A stretch of DNA of 64,000 nt from Mesorhizobium jarvisii (GCF_003601985.1 NZ_QZXA01000015.1:52958-116957), one strand, 5' to 3'; shown: positions 26,532 through 35,692, numbered from the stretch's first letter. Numbers and translations: made by a program. The notes: generated by a model from the sequence alone, not told the origin.

Positions 26532-27110
26532 GTGTCATCCGAAAGGTACCGTTTGGCCGATGAGAGAACCAACGAGGTTTCAATCGTTGATCTCATACCT
26601 GCCCTGCGGGCTTTTGCGCGCACCTTCTGTCGCATCCCCGACGACGCCGACGAACTCGTGCAGGAGACCTTGACAAAGGGACTCGCCAGCATCGCCACGT
26701 TCAAACCCGGCACGCGCATGAAGTCGTGGCTCTTCACGATTATGCGCAATACTTACTATACGCGCATCAAGCTGGCAGCCAGGGAGGCGCCAGGCCTGCT
26801 TGGCTGTGCGTCGCTGAGACCGATTTCAGAGGCGACCCAAGAATGGACTGTCCAGAGCAAGGAGGTCCACGCCGCCATTCAGAAGCTGCCGGAGCACCAA
26901 CGCGAGGTCCTGATGCTGATCGGCGTCTTGGGTATTAGTTACGAGGAAACGGCCGATATCTGCGGTTGCGCGGTGGGGACGGTCAAAAGCAGGCTCAGCC
27001 GTGCCCGAGCCAGCCTCCTTGAGTACATGGGAGAATCCTCGCTCCAGACATTGATTGAGAGAAGAAATCTTCTGGCAGACGGGCAACTTGACAGCGAACG
27101 TCACGGATAG
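26532..27110 (+). CDS. ecfG: EcfG-type ECF RNA polymerase sigma factor
   Basis: A sigma-70 family ECF protein of about 192 residues. Region 2 is seen in IPALRAFARTFCRIPDDADE, LVQETLTKGLASI, KSWLFTIMRNTYYTRIK, and region 4 in LPEHQREVLMLIGVLGISYE and VGTVKSRLSRARASLLEYMG. These are the hallmarks of EcfG, the general stress sigma of alphaproteobacteria that recognises GGAAC-N16/17-CGTT. The frame is open from an ATG at 26397, but GTG at 26532 (GGAG upstream) or TTG at 26553 fits family length better and leaves room for the promoter at 26471-26495. It converges with a NepR-like gene immediately downstream. Confidence 0.92.
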   Translation: MSSERYRLADERTNEVSIVDLIPALRAFARTFCRIPDDADELVQETLTKGLASIATFKPGTRMKSWLFTIMRNTYYTRIKLAAREAPGLLGCASLRPISEATQEWTVQSKEVHAAIQKLPEHQREVLMLIGVLGISYEETADICGCAVGTVKSRLSRARASLLEYMGESSLQTLIERRNLLADGQLDSERHG

Positions 27111-27284
27111 TCAGTTCTTCGTGCCACCGTGGCGCTTCTCTAGTAGTGCTTTCTGCAATTCCACTGCTAGCCTCACCAGGCGATCAGGAACTTTTTCCCT
27201 CTCGATTTCGACAAGCAGGAAGGCAATCTCGCGGTCGACCAAAGTGTCTGCGGGGGCGTCCACATCGTCACTCGAACGAGACAT
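27111..27284 (-). CDS. nepR: NepR-like anti-sigma factor, 57 aa
   Basis: A 57-residue frame starting MSRSSDDVDAPADTLVDREI. The core VPDRLVRLAVELQKALLEKR matches the NepR pattern (I/V-P-D-R-L-x-x-L-A-x-x-L-Q-x-A-L), the helix that captures EcfG. NepR is released from EcfG when phosphorylated PhyR binds it. Its stop abuts the sigma gene stop, so the two are convergent rather than in the usual nepR-ecfG operon. AAGGA precedes the ATG. Confidence 0.8.
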   Translation of the reverse strand: MSRSSDDVDAPADTLVDREIAFLLVEIEREKVPDRLVRLAVELQKALLEKRHGGTKN

Positions 27285-27762
27285 CGTTTTCCTTGAGACG
27301 TCGATACATTAATCTCAATGTGACGAGAAGCTCTCGGCATTTCAAGGCGTCGCGATGCACCGCAGCGACCGCCGGCCACTGCCAAACCAGGAGCGGGTGC
27401 CGCCGAGACGAAACAGCCAAGGACCAGCTACCCGACAGGACATGACATGGGGGCGGTCGCGGACCACCTCGGCGCAATTTCCAAAGGCACGGCCGACAGA
27501 ACGGAGCGAGCTGTGCGTAGGGTGTGGTAGACCTTCCCAACGGCGCCGAAACCAGAAACAGCAACATCACCTTGGGACTGGCTATTCAATTTGTGGCTAA
27601 CGCCACAATTCTTGGTTACGACGTCCGCGCTGCCATGGTTACCTATGGCGAACCGGGAACTCCAAGTCTTAGGTCAAGAGACTGTGATCGACTGTGGGCG
27701 CAATTGGGCGGTGCGCTCGTTCGGCCGTGACGACCGCTTCCCCGGTCCGCTCACTTATCCAT
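27285..27762. other. Intergenic stretch between NepR-like gene and HWE kinase
   Basis: Short overlapping frames on both strands, none with a good ribosome-binding site or recognised family. A minus frame (27268-27570) reads into the start of the NepR-like gene but has a Pro/Arg-rich composition. No promoter match to the EcfG form was found. Confidence 0.3.
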
Positions 27763-29769
27763 CTAATGAGACAAGATTACCCGAAACTCGCAGATCAATC
27801 CCGATTCTTCAAATTTCAGCGCCACGCTGCCTGACTTGTCGGAATCAAATACCCTCTCGAGGAGCTGTGTCCCGAAGCCCTTGCGGCCGCCCGGGCCAAC
27901 GCGTGGACCTCCCGTCTCGCGCCAATCCAGATCTAGACAGCGATGCTGCTTGTGACTGACGAGACTCCAGCGGATGCAAACCCGGCCCGTGGGATTCGAC
28001 AACGACCCGTATTTGATCGCATTGGTCGTAAGCTCATGAAATGCCAAAGCTACCGAAAGGGCGATGTTCGGCGGGAGCCAGACCGGCTCGCCGCTGATTT
28101 GGAACCGCTCAATCGGGACGTGCGGCATGATCGATCCCAAAATCAGGTCATTCAGGTCAGCCCCACTCCAGTTTTGCTGCGTGAGGAGGTCGTGTGCCTT
28201 TGCCAGCGAGATGAGTCGGCTAGAAAGTGTTCGTTGCGCCTCGGTCAAACTGGTGGCATTGCGGATGGTCTGAGCCGCAATGGATTGGACGACGGCAAGC
28301 GTATTCTTGACGCGGTGGTTAAGTTCATTGGCCAGCAGTCTTCGGTGCTCTTCGCCGCGCTTGCGCTCGGTAATGTCCAGGCTGATTTGTACTGCGCCGA
28401 GGATCGCGCCACCGGGATGGCGAATTGGCCGTGCGCTTGAGAGCAGGAAGCGTTCAACCCCCGACGGGAGGGTGTAAGCAAACTCTTCCTGATCGACCAG
28501 TTCTCCGCGCATTGCACGGCTCAGCGGCCGATCCTCTCGGCTGACTACATGACCATCCTTAACCGCCACTGTGTCGATTACGTGCTCTGGCTGGCCAAAG
28601 GATTTTGACGCTTCTGTCGGCAAACCCATCAGTTCAGCCGCGAAGCGGTTCCGGATAACCTGAAGCGCTTTCGGATCATAGGTGAACCATACTGCTGCAG
28701 GCACAGTATCCAAGACCGCTTCCAACTCGGTTCTGCGTGTGGCAATGGCCCGCTCTGCATCAACCATTGCATCGGCAATGGTAGCAAACTCGGCGATTGA
28801 GGAGTGCAGAGGTTCGACCTTTTGTCCGTGGCCCAGCGCTTGGGCGCGCGCCGACAGTTGGGCCGTAGCCCCGATGAAGCGTTTGGCGAAGATATATCCC
28901 AGCGCCATGGAGACAAGGAGCGACAGGAGGCCGATACCGGAAATTGCGATTAAGGAGCGCCAGAGCGGAGCCTTTGCCGTTGATAGCGGCAAATTGGCTG
29001 TAAAAAACCAATCGGAATACGAAGACCTGTAGTAGCCAGCCAGAAGAGTGATGCCTTCTAGATTGCGAGATGTAAAGCTGCCGGACCGCCCGACAACTTT
29101 CTCAACATATTCGGGCAATCCGGGCTTGCCGGTCATCTCCTCATGCAACTTGGAACGGGCCACGAAGTGGCCTTCACGGTCTCCAACCCCGACCGTCCAG
29201 CCCTCTGGCACTGCCGGCATCATTACATTGCGGATGCGCGAAGTCGGGACAGATATTGAAAGGATAAGGTCCTCGCCTTTGGGAGCCGGCACCCGCACAC
29301 CGACGGCAACGCGATAGTCCTTCGACCCCGCGGCGGCGAAGACATCACTGACGAAAAGACCCGAAGTCTGCAACCTTTGGCGGTCATGGTCGGTGATCGG
29401 TTCTACGGGTGGGAGGCTAGTCCCGTAGCCAATTTCGGTGTTCATCAGCTGGTTGCGGCCGAGATCGCGTAGGACGATGACACGGTCAGTACCCCATACT
29501 AGATTGACCGCTTGGTCGTGAAAGGCCTGCAAATCGCCTTTGGAAAGAGCAGCCGATTTTGACAAGCCGTTGAGGACCGTCTGGAGATTGAAGAGCTCGC
29601 CTTCAACCACGAGCGAAACCTGCCTGGCCGTCTGCACAGCTTCGTGTTCGATGCGGTCTCGCTCCCGAAGCGCGAATTGGACCAGCAAATAGGCCGCAAA
29701 TAACCAGACCGGCACGATCGCAGCAGCGATCAGTCCAAGCAGGTGCAATCGAACGGATCGAGGTTGCAA
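27763..29769 (-). CDS. Membrane HWE-family sensor histidine kinase with PAS domain
   Basis: A 668-residue sensor. A first membrane helix (LLGLIAAAIVPVWLFAAYLL, residues 10-29) and a second near 275-300 (LIAISGIGLLSLLVSMALGY) bracket a periplasmic cache-like sensor domain; HAMP-type sequence, one PAS domain (about 345-470) and the HWE core follow. Core motifs: LANELNHRVKNTLAVVQSIA, FHELTTNAIKYGSL, LDWRETGGPRVGP. The start is TTG at 29767-29769 with GGAGGG upstream; no in-frame ATG precedes it. Its position beside the EcfG/NepR pair suggests it feeds the general stress pathway, which is inference. Confidence 0.92.
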   Translation of the reverse strand: MQPRSVRLHLLGLIAAAIVPVWLFAAYLLVQFALRERDRIEHEAVQTARQVSLVVEGELFNLQTVLNGLSKSAALSKGDLQAFHDQAVNLVWGTDRVIVLRDLGRNQLMNTEIGYGTSLPPVEPITDHDRQRLQTSGLFVSDVFAAAGSKDYRVAVGVRVPAPKGEDLILSISVPTSRIRNVMMPAVPEGWTVGVGDREGHFVARSKLHEEMTGKPGLPEYVEKVVGRSGSFTSRNLEGITLLAGYYRSSYSDWFFTANLPLSTAKAPLWRSLIAISGIGLLSLLVSMALGYIFAKRFIGATAQLSARAQALGHGQKVEPLHSSIAEFATIADAMVDAERAIATRRTELEAVLDTVPAAVWFTYDPKALQVIRNRFAAELMGLPTEASKSFGQPEHVIDTVAVKDGHVVSREDRPLSRAMRGELVDQEEFAYTLPSGVERFLLSSARPIRHPGGAILGAVQISLDITERKRGEEHRRLLANELNHRVKNTLAVVQSIAAQTIRNATSLTEAQRTLSSRLISLAKAHDLLTQQNWSGADLNDLILGSIMPHVPIERFQISGEPVWLPPNIALSVALAFHELTTNAIKYGSLSNPTGRVCIRWSLVSHKQHRCLDLDWRETGGPRVGPGGRKGFGTQLLERVFDSDKSGSVALKFEESGLICEFRVILSH

Positions 29770-30138
29770 GCCGAACCCTCCGCCGCCTCTGGGTTATGCC
29801 AACCATAGTGCCAAGGCGTCGAACAGCAAAGGTTTGTTCAAGCGAATGTTTGGAAAGCCTTTTGGGCTAGCGTGGCATGACGGAAGCCTCTGAGACTCTC
29901 CCGCCGGCGCAAACAGGGCCTTGCCCGCTTCAGAAGTGTCGTGCGCGTCGAACCACCACTTGCCTCAGGCAAGTGAAGACAGGCGCAGTCAGCGCTCAAA
30001 GGACTGGTCCTGAACCTCGACGGCACCGGATTGCAGTCGCCAGAGGCGTCATTTCCATCTTGATTCCATCCCGGACACCCTGGCTCTAAGAGATCAAGCT
30101 CAAGGCGTTTTTTTAGAGGAGACGCGCGAAACTGCTTA

Positions 30139-30798
30139 TCAATGGCTCCTTTGGTGGTCTCGCGTCTCGCGCATCATGAGCGCCGCTTCAGTGCGGTTTC
30201 GCACATTGAGTTTCGACAGCACCCCGGTCATGTGGTGCTTGACCGTCTTTTCCTGCAGCTCCAGGCGCAAGGCAACCTCCTTGTTGGAGAGCCCCTCCGC
30301 CACCAGCCGCAGGATTTCCGTTTGCCGTTCGGTCAGTTGCCGCAACCGGTCCGCCGCGCCGTTGGTGGATTGCGGGGACTGGAGATCGGAAAGCAGCCGC
30401 GCCGACAGCATCGGCGAAAGATAGCTCTCGCCGCCCGCCACGTTGCGCAGGATATCGGCGAGCGCGCGCGATCCGACACCCTTGAGGATATAGCCCTGCA
30501 CGCCCGCGTTCAGCGCCGTGGTTACATCGGCATTGGCCTCCGAAACGGTCAGCATGACGATCCTCTGGGCGGGATGGGCGGCAAGGATGCTTGCGACCGC
30601 GGACAGGCCGCCACCCGGCATGGAGATATCGAGCAGCAATATGTCAGGCTGCATCGTCGAGGCGATGCGTTCGGCATCTTGCGCTGTCGCGCCTTCGCCG
30701 ACGATCTCGAAACCTCCGATCTCCGACAGGCTGCGCGTCACGCCTTCGCGAAACAGCGGATGATCGTCGACAATAGCGATGCGGATAGTGCCAATCAT
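30139..30798 (-). CDS. NarL/FixJ-family response regulator
   Basis: A 219-residue two-domain regulator: receiver domain (RIAIVDDHPLFREGVTRSL; phospho-acceptor Asp in PDILLLDISMPGGG near residue 57; Lys in QGYILKGVGSRALAD) and a C-terminal LuxR helix-turn-helix (LTERQTEILRLVAEGLSNKE, TVKHHMTGVLSKLNVRNRTE). The ATG at 30796-30798 has GAGGAG eight nt upstream. It lies 370 bp downstream of the HWE kinase on the same strand and may be its partner, though HWE kinases usually address PhyR or single-domain receivers. Confidence 0.93.
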   Translation of the reverse strand: MIGTIRIAIVDDHPLFREGVTRSLSEIGGFEIVGEGATAQDAERIASTMQPDILLLDISMPGGGLSAVASILAAHPAQRIVMLTVSEANADVTTALNAGVQGYILKGVGSRALADILRNVAGGESYLSPMLSARLLSDLQSPQSTNGAADRLRQLTERQTEILRLVAEGLSNKEVALRLELQEKTVKHHMTGVLSKLNVRNRTEAALMMRETRDHQRSH

Positions 30799-31266
30799 GC
30801 TTGCTCCTCGACCGAAAGACTGATCACCAATCGCGTGCCTTGCGGCCAATTTCAAAAAGGCCGCGCGATGCCTCTAGCCCTCTCTCGGCGCCCAGTCTGA
30901 AACCATACACAACTAATCGTCTTTGAACGGCTAAAACTACGGGGTTATTTGAAGTCTCCGCGCCGCCGCTAAGCCGGTTAGGCCAAGGGTCTTGGCTGTG
31001 CATTGCCACAACAGAGCCTGGCAGGGGTGTGATTGCCGGCCGCTGCTGCGCCAGCATGTCGATCCTGCGCATAGCGCCTATAATCGGGGACTAGAAACGC
31101 CCCGGTGGGCGGGAGCGCAACGATTGGAAGTCCCCGACACCGGTCGGTCGCTTGCGCGGCATGCCGACCAGATGCCCGTGCCAGGAGTCCTGCAGAACCT
31201 GGTGGTCATCTTAGGGGTCCTGATCGGTGCAGATGTCATCGGGCAGTGCGACGCACCACCATTCGT
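30799..31266. other. Intergenic stretch without a supported gene
   Basis: A plus-strand frame (30992-31309) has a hydrophobic patch (LQNLVVILGVLIGADVIGQC) but no ribosome-binding site, a composition unlike its neighbours, and overlaps the small minus-strand gene at its end. Nothing else is visible. Confidence 0.3.
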
Positions 31267-31455
31267 CTATGACCGATGGCGCTGGCGCAACGTGATTGCC
31301 CATCCGTGATGCGCGCCGACCTTTTTGCTTTCTCTTTTGTGGATGTCGATCTGGTGGCGCATCGCGTCTGAAAGTGACAACGCCAAATCGAGGTCTTTCG
31401 GGTAGTCTGGCAGGATCCAGACGGCCGTCAGCTCTGTCGCGGTGATAGGGTTCAT
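31267..31455 (-). CDS. hypothetical protein, 62 aa
   Basis: Starts MNPITATELTAVWILPDYPK with GGAGA eight nt before the ATG. The sequence (DLDLALSLSDAMRHQIDIHK) looks like a small folded helical protein and is coding-like; family not recognised. It is divergent from a small frameshifted gene, with the palindrome AGGAATATATTCCT between them. Confidence 0.55.
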   Translation of the reverse strand: MNPITATELTAVWILPDYPKDLDLALSLSDAMRHQIDIHKRESKKVGAHHGWAITLRQRHRS

Positions 31456-31483
31456 GACGCCTGTCTCCAGAACACCTCTTGAC

Positions 31484-31512
31484 TTGACAGGAATATATTC
31501 CTTATTTTAACG
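31484..31512 (+). promoter_or_regulatory. Promoter-like sequence with embedded palindrome
   Basis: TTGACA at 31484-31489, then a 17-nt spacer containing the 14-bp perfect palindrome AGGAATATATTCCT (31489-31502), then TTAACG. A repressor bound at the palindrome would block both divergent neighbours. Regulator unknown. Confidence 0.4.
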
Positions 31513-31533
31513 GCGTCTAGGCTAGGAAAGGCT

Positions 31534-31751
31534 TATGGGAAAGCGCCGAGACGCGCCGGCCGACGAAGCTATGTCGGAATTGGAATTCGCGGCCCGAGCA
31601 GGCCATCACCGCAGCCGGTGGTGACACTGTGGTTGCCTTGCTTACGCCTCTGGCCAAGAATCCCGAACTTAAGCGGAAACTCGCTCTGTCACGCGCGGCG
31701 ATCTCGAATGGCTTTTCTCGCGGCTGGCACAAGGGGTGCCCTGGATGGTGA
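31534..31751 (+). pseudogene. Small frameshifted gene
   Basis: Opens with AGGAAAGG before the ATG at 31534 and reads MGKRRDAPADEAMSELEFAA, RAG, then hits a stop at the GGTGGTGA; the other frame continues coherently as ITAAGGDTVVALLTPLAKNP and ELKRKLALSRAAISNGFSRG, ending at 31751. A single indel near 31600 would restore a protein of about 70 residues. No family recognised. Confidence 0.4.
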
Positions 31752-32199
31752 ACACCCCCATGACAATTTCCGGTTCGAGGTATGCAATCGAGAGAAGACC
31801 CATTTCGAAACCAAAACTCAATCGCTCGACGCCGTGGTGAGCCAAGCGGCATGGCACGCCGCCAGTCGGCCCCAGCCGGGCGTACTGCTGACCCAATACG
31901 ACAGCTGCCATGCCATGGAGAAGACCACGTCCCCGCGCAAAGTAGAGGTTCCGCCGCAGACGATCATAGACGGGAACATTCATGCCGACTGGACGTGGCG
32001 TTCGGCGACCTTTGCAGTTGGCACACGCTGCGATCGTGCCGGAGGACCTTGTCACATCCCGGAGGGGAAGCCTGCAAGCTTGATCTAGCGGTATGGCAAA
32101 GAAGATTGGTGGAGCGGGCTGTTATGCACGAGTTGCGACGGGGCGGACCCGTGAGGTTGGAAATCCACAGACTACCAAGGAACTGAAAGGATTTCGGGA
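31752..32199. other. Intergenic stretch without a supported gene
   Basis: Overlapping short frames only. A 38-codon frame from 32093 (MAKKIGGAGCYARVATGRTR) has no ribosome-binding site and is not called. Confidence 0.3.
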
Positions 32200-32541
32200 A
32201 TGCACGACTTGATCGAATTCTTCCAGGCCAATGCGGCTCTGGTGATCGCCAACCCCATGGCCTTCCTGACTTTCGCTGTCCTTTTTGGAACCGGAGGGTT
32301 CACCGTCGGTCGCTATTTCCTAACCGAACGCATCGCCAATCTAGAAAGTCGAATTGCTCGGCGTGATGATGAAATCGCGGCACTGAAAACAGACAGTGCA
32401 AAGACGGCAGAGCCGTCAATGATCCCGATCATAGGCACGTCGGCGCTTGGTAAAAACGACGCAATCCCGATGTTGAGAAAATGGCCTGATCGGCGTCTGC
32501 CGGAAACCCCGTCGGCACCTCTAAGTCGAGGCCGTGGCTAA
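32200..32541 (+). CDS. hypothetical membrane-anchored protein, 113 aa
   Basis: One membrane helix at about residues 12-37 (LVIANPMAFLTFAVLFGTGG) followed by a charged coiled-coil segment (ERIANLESRIARRDDEIAAL, residues 44-63) and a loose C-terminus. GGGA-like element upstream of the ATG. Resembles small inner-membrane proteins that tether a cytoplasmic coiled coil; no family name recognised. Confidence 0.55.
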   Translation: MHDLIEFFQANAALVIANPMAFLTFAVLFGTGGFTVGRYFLTERIANLESRIARRDDEIAALKTDSAKTAEPSMIPIIGTSALGKNDAIPMLRKWPDRRLPETPSAPLSRGRG

Positions 32542-32829
32542 CCACTCGTTACTTGGGTTATCTCATCTTTTGAATCCGCACAAAACCCATGGGGAAATTC
32601 TGCGCGAAATATCGGACAACGCGCGCTCTCCATCAGCGTATCGAGGTATCACCTTGTCGCCAAAGAGCACGACGCGTCACCAACCAACGCGTTCGGCGTG
32701 TCTCAGAGCCTTCTGGCTCAGGGCTGCCAAATCTGGCTGCTCCGGTGATCCGAAGGCTTTCCCTGGTGTTACCTGCGATGTGGCGTGGCGCTACGAAATG
32801 CAGACCACGGCCTGCGCCCTGGCCTCTTG
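32542..32829. other. Short stretch without a supported gene
   Basis: No credible start or conserved motif on either strand; likely debris at the downstream edge of the DUF1365 remnant. Confidence 0.3.
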
Positions 32830-33325
32830 TCAAATGGTATCAGGCTCGGCCTTTGCCCGTAACCGTCCATCCATGGCGACGTGGGTGATGGAGTGGTGGG
32901 GCGGGGCAGGGCGCTCCTGAAGCCGAATGCCCATTGGCCAGAGCCGCAACGCCTCCCAATGGATGCCGGCGGTCACCTTGAGTGTCAGCAGAGGATACGA
33001 GATGAATGCGCGCAGCAGACTGGCATCGCTCAGCGCCCGCCGCTTGCCGGCGAAGCTTGCCACCATCAGCGGCCCTTGGTCATCGCTGGCAGTGATGTGT
33101 ATCGCGACGTTTTCGTCGGGGAGGCCGATGCGAAAGCGATAGTTCAATCCCATGGCTATGAAAGGCGAAACGTAGAAGCGCTTGTCGCAGTGTTGCCTGA
33201 CAGTCTCGTCGTGCCGGTCGCCGACAGGGATCAGGTAGCTGTGGCGCTGCCCAAAGGTGGATCGCGACGAGGTCGCCCTGCCGGCTATGGCAGAAATAGA
33301 TGCTGAGCGGATTGAAAGCGTCCAA
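32830..33325 (-). pseudogene. DUF1365 gene fragment (5' part lost, frameshift)
   Basis: One frame gives FNPLSIYFCHSRQGDLVAIH from about 33316, and a shifted frame continues STFGQRHSYLIPVGDRH, then KRFYVSPFIAMGLNYRFRIG and SLLRAFISYPLLTLKVTAGI. These are conserved blocks of DUF1365, a family linked with cyclopropane-fatty-acid synthase genes. The N-terminal part is missing and at least one frameshift lies near 33260. It is directly fused to a photolyase fragment by an apparent deletion. Confidence 0.8.
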
Positions 33326-33857
33326 CCATCAATCGATCCGGGGGATCGATCGGATCGCGAACATGGACCTCCTCCGCCATCGCCTTCCAAAATGGCGTGT
33401 AGACTTTGTAAAAGCCGCCGGACCCAGTCTTGAGGTGCGAAGGTTCATGCAGGAGCGCGCCATCGAAGCTGAGCGCCGTGAGCCCCTTCTCGCGCAGGGC
33501 GGCTTTCATCCTGGCATCTACCCCCGCCTCCGAGGGGTCGTAACGCCTGTTCCAGAACACGCAATTCGCGCCGCTGGCGTCGATCGCCTTGGCGACGGCG
33601 TCTTCGGTGCGTCCATGCGCCAGAAATAGATTCGCTCCAGCCTTGCGAAGCAGATCGCCAAGAGCCGCGAGCGAGTGATGGAGCCACCAGCGGCTGGCCG
33701 CTCCCGTAGCCCTTAGACCTTTGGTTGTCTCGTCCAGGATATAGAGCGCCACGACGGGAGCGCCGCGATCGGCTGCCGCCGCGAGCGCGGCGTTGTCACC
33801 AATGCGCAGGTCGCGCCGGAACAGCACAATGGTGGGAGCTTGGGCTTGTCGGCTCAT
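33300..33857 (-). pseudogene. phr: Deoxyribodipyrimidine photolyase, N-terminal fragment
   Basis: Starts MSRQAQAPTIVLFRRDLRIG, then DNAALAAAADRGAPVVALYI and GAASRWWLHHSLAALGDLLR, TGSGGFYKVYTPFWKAMAEE: the alpha/beta antenna domain of CPD photolyase. Only about 175 of the usual ~480 residues remain; the FAD-binding catalytic domain is absent. The frame then runs into DUF1365 sequence. The deletion joined two genes that in relatives are near each other in a light/photoprotection cluster. Confidence 0.85.
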
Positions 33858-33870
33858 TCCGTCTCGCAGA

Positions 33871-34175
33871 TCATTTTGCCGGCGTCCAGCGCACGTTCTT
33901 GCAAATCAAGCCTGCGCCTATGCAGCCTCGCGTTGTGAGCCCCCCCTTCTTCACCGTCAACGTCATTGAATAGGTACGGTTTCGCTTGGGGTCGTAAGCC
34001 TTTCCGGCCAGCGTGCCTTGTGACGCCGGTAATGATCAGCTTGTCGCCGGCCTGTTCACCCTTGCTGTTGTCGCCGATCCACAGATTGGTCGCGCACAAT
34101 TGCTGTCCACAAGGCGCGATTGAGACCTTGGCGTTGCCGTCGTCTCGCATCCATATGCCGCGGCTGTCCGAGAAT
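33871..34175 (-). pseudogene. DUF2147 family protein, frameshifted
   Basis: Frame one reads GIWMRDDGNAKVSIAPCGQQ then LCATNLWIGDNSKGEQAGDK, the DUF2147 core; a second frame continues KAYDPKRNRTYSMTLTVKKG and a third gives TRGCIGAGLICKNVRWTPAK to the stop at 33871-33873. Two frameshifts break the gene and no signal peptide is recoverable. DUF2147 proteins are small periplasmic proteins of unknown function. Confidence 0.75.
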
Positions 34176-34350
34176 GCCCGAACGTCGCGTCGTCCTAATG
34201 CCGATCTGGCGCTGCGCCGCAGTCGGCATAAGGCGTCTCGGGTGCCGGTAGCGCAGCTTCGTCGTCGTCGCAATTTCCAAGGACAGTGCGAGTATGTCCA
34301 CAAAGTGCCTGAGGCGTTGCAAAAGTCTCTGCAGGGGCGTGCGGAACGGC

Positions 34351-34596
34351 CTAAGAATGGAGGCGCATTTCTAACCCGCTGGCCGTTGCCGTGTCGAAAG
34401 CGACCGGCACACCGTGAGCAATGCATGCCTCTGCGAACAACTCCTCCAACATTTGGTCGGTGACGGTGCAAGCCGGCATGAGGGTTCTAATGGCACGGAT
34501 CGCCATCGCCATCGATAGGAACCGCGCTTTGCGTCGCGAGAGCACGTAGGCTTCGGCAGCCCTTTCAACCGCCACTGTTTGAAAATCGTGGACCAT
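34351..34596 (-). CDS. hypothetical protein, 81 aa
   Basis: Starts MVHDFQTVAVERAAEAYVLS with GGGAGG eight nt upstream. A helical small protein (IRAIRTLMPACTVTDQMLEE, LFAEACIAHGVPVAFDTA) of a type seen repeatedly in Mesorhizobium and Bradyrhizobium genomes as hypothetical. No function known. An upstream in-frame start at 34641 lacks a ribosome-binding site. Confidence 0.7.
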   Translation of the reverse strand: MVHDFQTVAVERAAEAYVLSRRKARFLSMAMAIRAIRTLMPACTVTDQMLEELFAEACIAHGVPVAFDTATASGLEMRLHS

Positions 34597-34721
34597 CAAC
34601 ACTCCTCCCTGGAAGCACGTTAGGGCGGGCTCTCTTCGCACTTCAAGGCTTGGTATGAATCCGAACAGTTAGGTTGAGGACATATTGAGCGATCTTCCAG
34701 GGGAGCCAGGTCGATGCCACA

Positions 34722-34970
34722 TCAGGTTTCTGAAACCACCTCGCCGAACGGCATCACCAGCACAGTTATGCCGCTCTCGTCGGTCACTTCGAAGCTGCAG
34801 TCGAACCAGCTGCGGAGCGAGTCCATGCGGGTGTGAAAGACGAGATCATAGGCGTTGGCAAGCGCATGGCCTTGCACGGCTTCCTCGTTCTCCAGCTCAT
34901 CGCCGTCAGGGTCCGGTATGAGCCGGCCGCGATAGCGAACATTCATGAAGTAGCGCACGATCCACCTCAT
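34722..34970 (-). CDS. DUF6894-like small protein, 82 aa
   Basis: Starts MRWIVRYFMNVRYRGRLIPD, with PDGDELENEEAVQGHALANA; this is the pattern of the small rhizobial DUF6894-type proteins (an aromatic start, then a D-x-x-G-x-E acidic loop and an A-rich helix). Its ATG overlaps the stop of the upstream Crp/Fnr gene by four bases, so it is co-translated with the regulator. Function unknown. Confidence 0.75.
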   Translation of the reverse strand: MRWIVRYFMNVRYRGRLIPDPDGDELENEEAVQGHALANAYDLVFHTRMDSLRSWFDCSFEVTDESGITVLVMPFGEVVSET

Positions 34971-35692
34971 CTGTCTCGCTTGATCGGGAACTGAAATACG
35001 TTGGAATATTCCTTCTCTGCGAACCCGTAAGCTTGGCCGGCGATCTGCTCCAGCTTCTCGCGATCTCTCACCGTGACGTGGCCGCGCGTGGCCCGGATCA
35101 CACCGGTCCCCTCCAGCATCTGCACCGCCAATGTCACACCCGGACGACGCGTGCCCAGCATGACGCTCAGAAACTCGTGGGTCACGGGCATATCGTCTTT
35201 TTCCAGACGATCGTGGGTCATCAACAGCCAGCGGGCCAGCCGGTCCTCGATGGAGTATCCGGCGTTGGCATAGGCCGTCTGGCTGACCTGCACGATGAAG
35301 GTGTGCACGAAGCGCAAAAGCAGCGCGCGCAGCGTGGCACTGTGGTCCATCGCTGCCTGGAGTTCATCGGCCCCGATGCGAAACGCTTCGCCCGCAGCCT
35401 GTACCATGCAGGTGTGAGGCGTGCGGTCCACGCCGAGCACAACGGCCGTGCCCACCAACCCCTCCGATCCCACCATGCCGACCTCGAAGCGACCTTCTTC
35501 CGTGTCGGCGACGATCGAGGCGATGCCGTATTCGGGGAAAGTGACATGCGTGATCTTCTGTTCCGCCCGGAACAGGTGTTCACGCACCCCAAGCGTGACG
35601 GCTTCGAGATGCGGCTGCACGAGCGCGAAGTCGTCGCACGACAATGATGCAAGCAGACGATTGCGGATGCTGGATTGCTGAAGCTGAGCCAT
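34967..35692 (-). CDS. Crp/Fnr-family transcriptional regulator
   Basis: A 241-residue regulator: cyclic-nucleotide-binding-like beta-roll (HLFRAEQKITHVTFPEYGIA, MVGSEGLVGTAVVLGVDRTP) at residues 15-130 and a C-terminal winged helix (HEFLSVMLGTRRPGVTLAVQ, EGTGVIRATRGHVTVRDREK) at about 165-225. No N-terminal Cys cluster for an iron-sulfur centre is present, so it is not a classical Fnr/FixK oxygen sensor. The ATG at 35690-35692 is preceded by GGGAGGCGAG. First gene of an operon with the DUF6894-like protein. Confidence 0.92.
   Translation of the reverse strand: MAQLQQSSIRNRLLASLSCDDFALVQPHLEAVTLGVREHLFRAEQKITHVTFPEYGIASIVADTEEGRFEVGMVGSEGLVGTAVVLGVDRTPHTCMVQAAGEAFRIGADELQAAMDHSATLRALLLRFVHTFIVQVSQTAYANAGYSIEDRLARWLLMTHDRLEKDDMPVTHEFLSVMLGTRRPGVTLAVQMLEGTGVIRATRGHVTVRDREKLEQIAGQAYGFAEKEYSNVFQFPIKRDR

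Noticed and set aside
30992..31309. 105-codon plus-strand frame with a hydrophobic patch
   Set aside because: No ribosome-binding site, unusual composition, overlaps a better-supported minus-strand gene.
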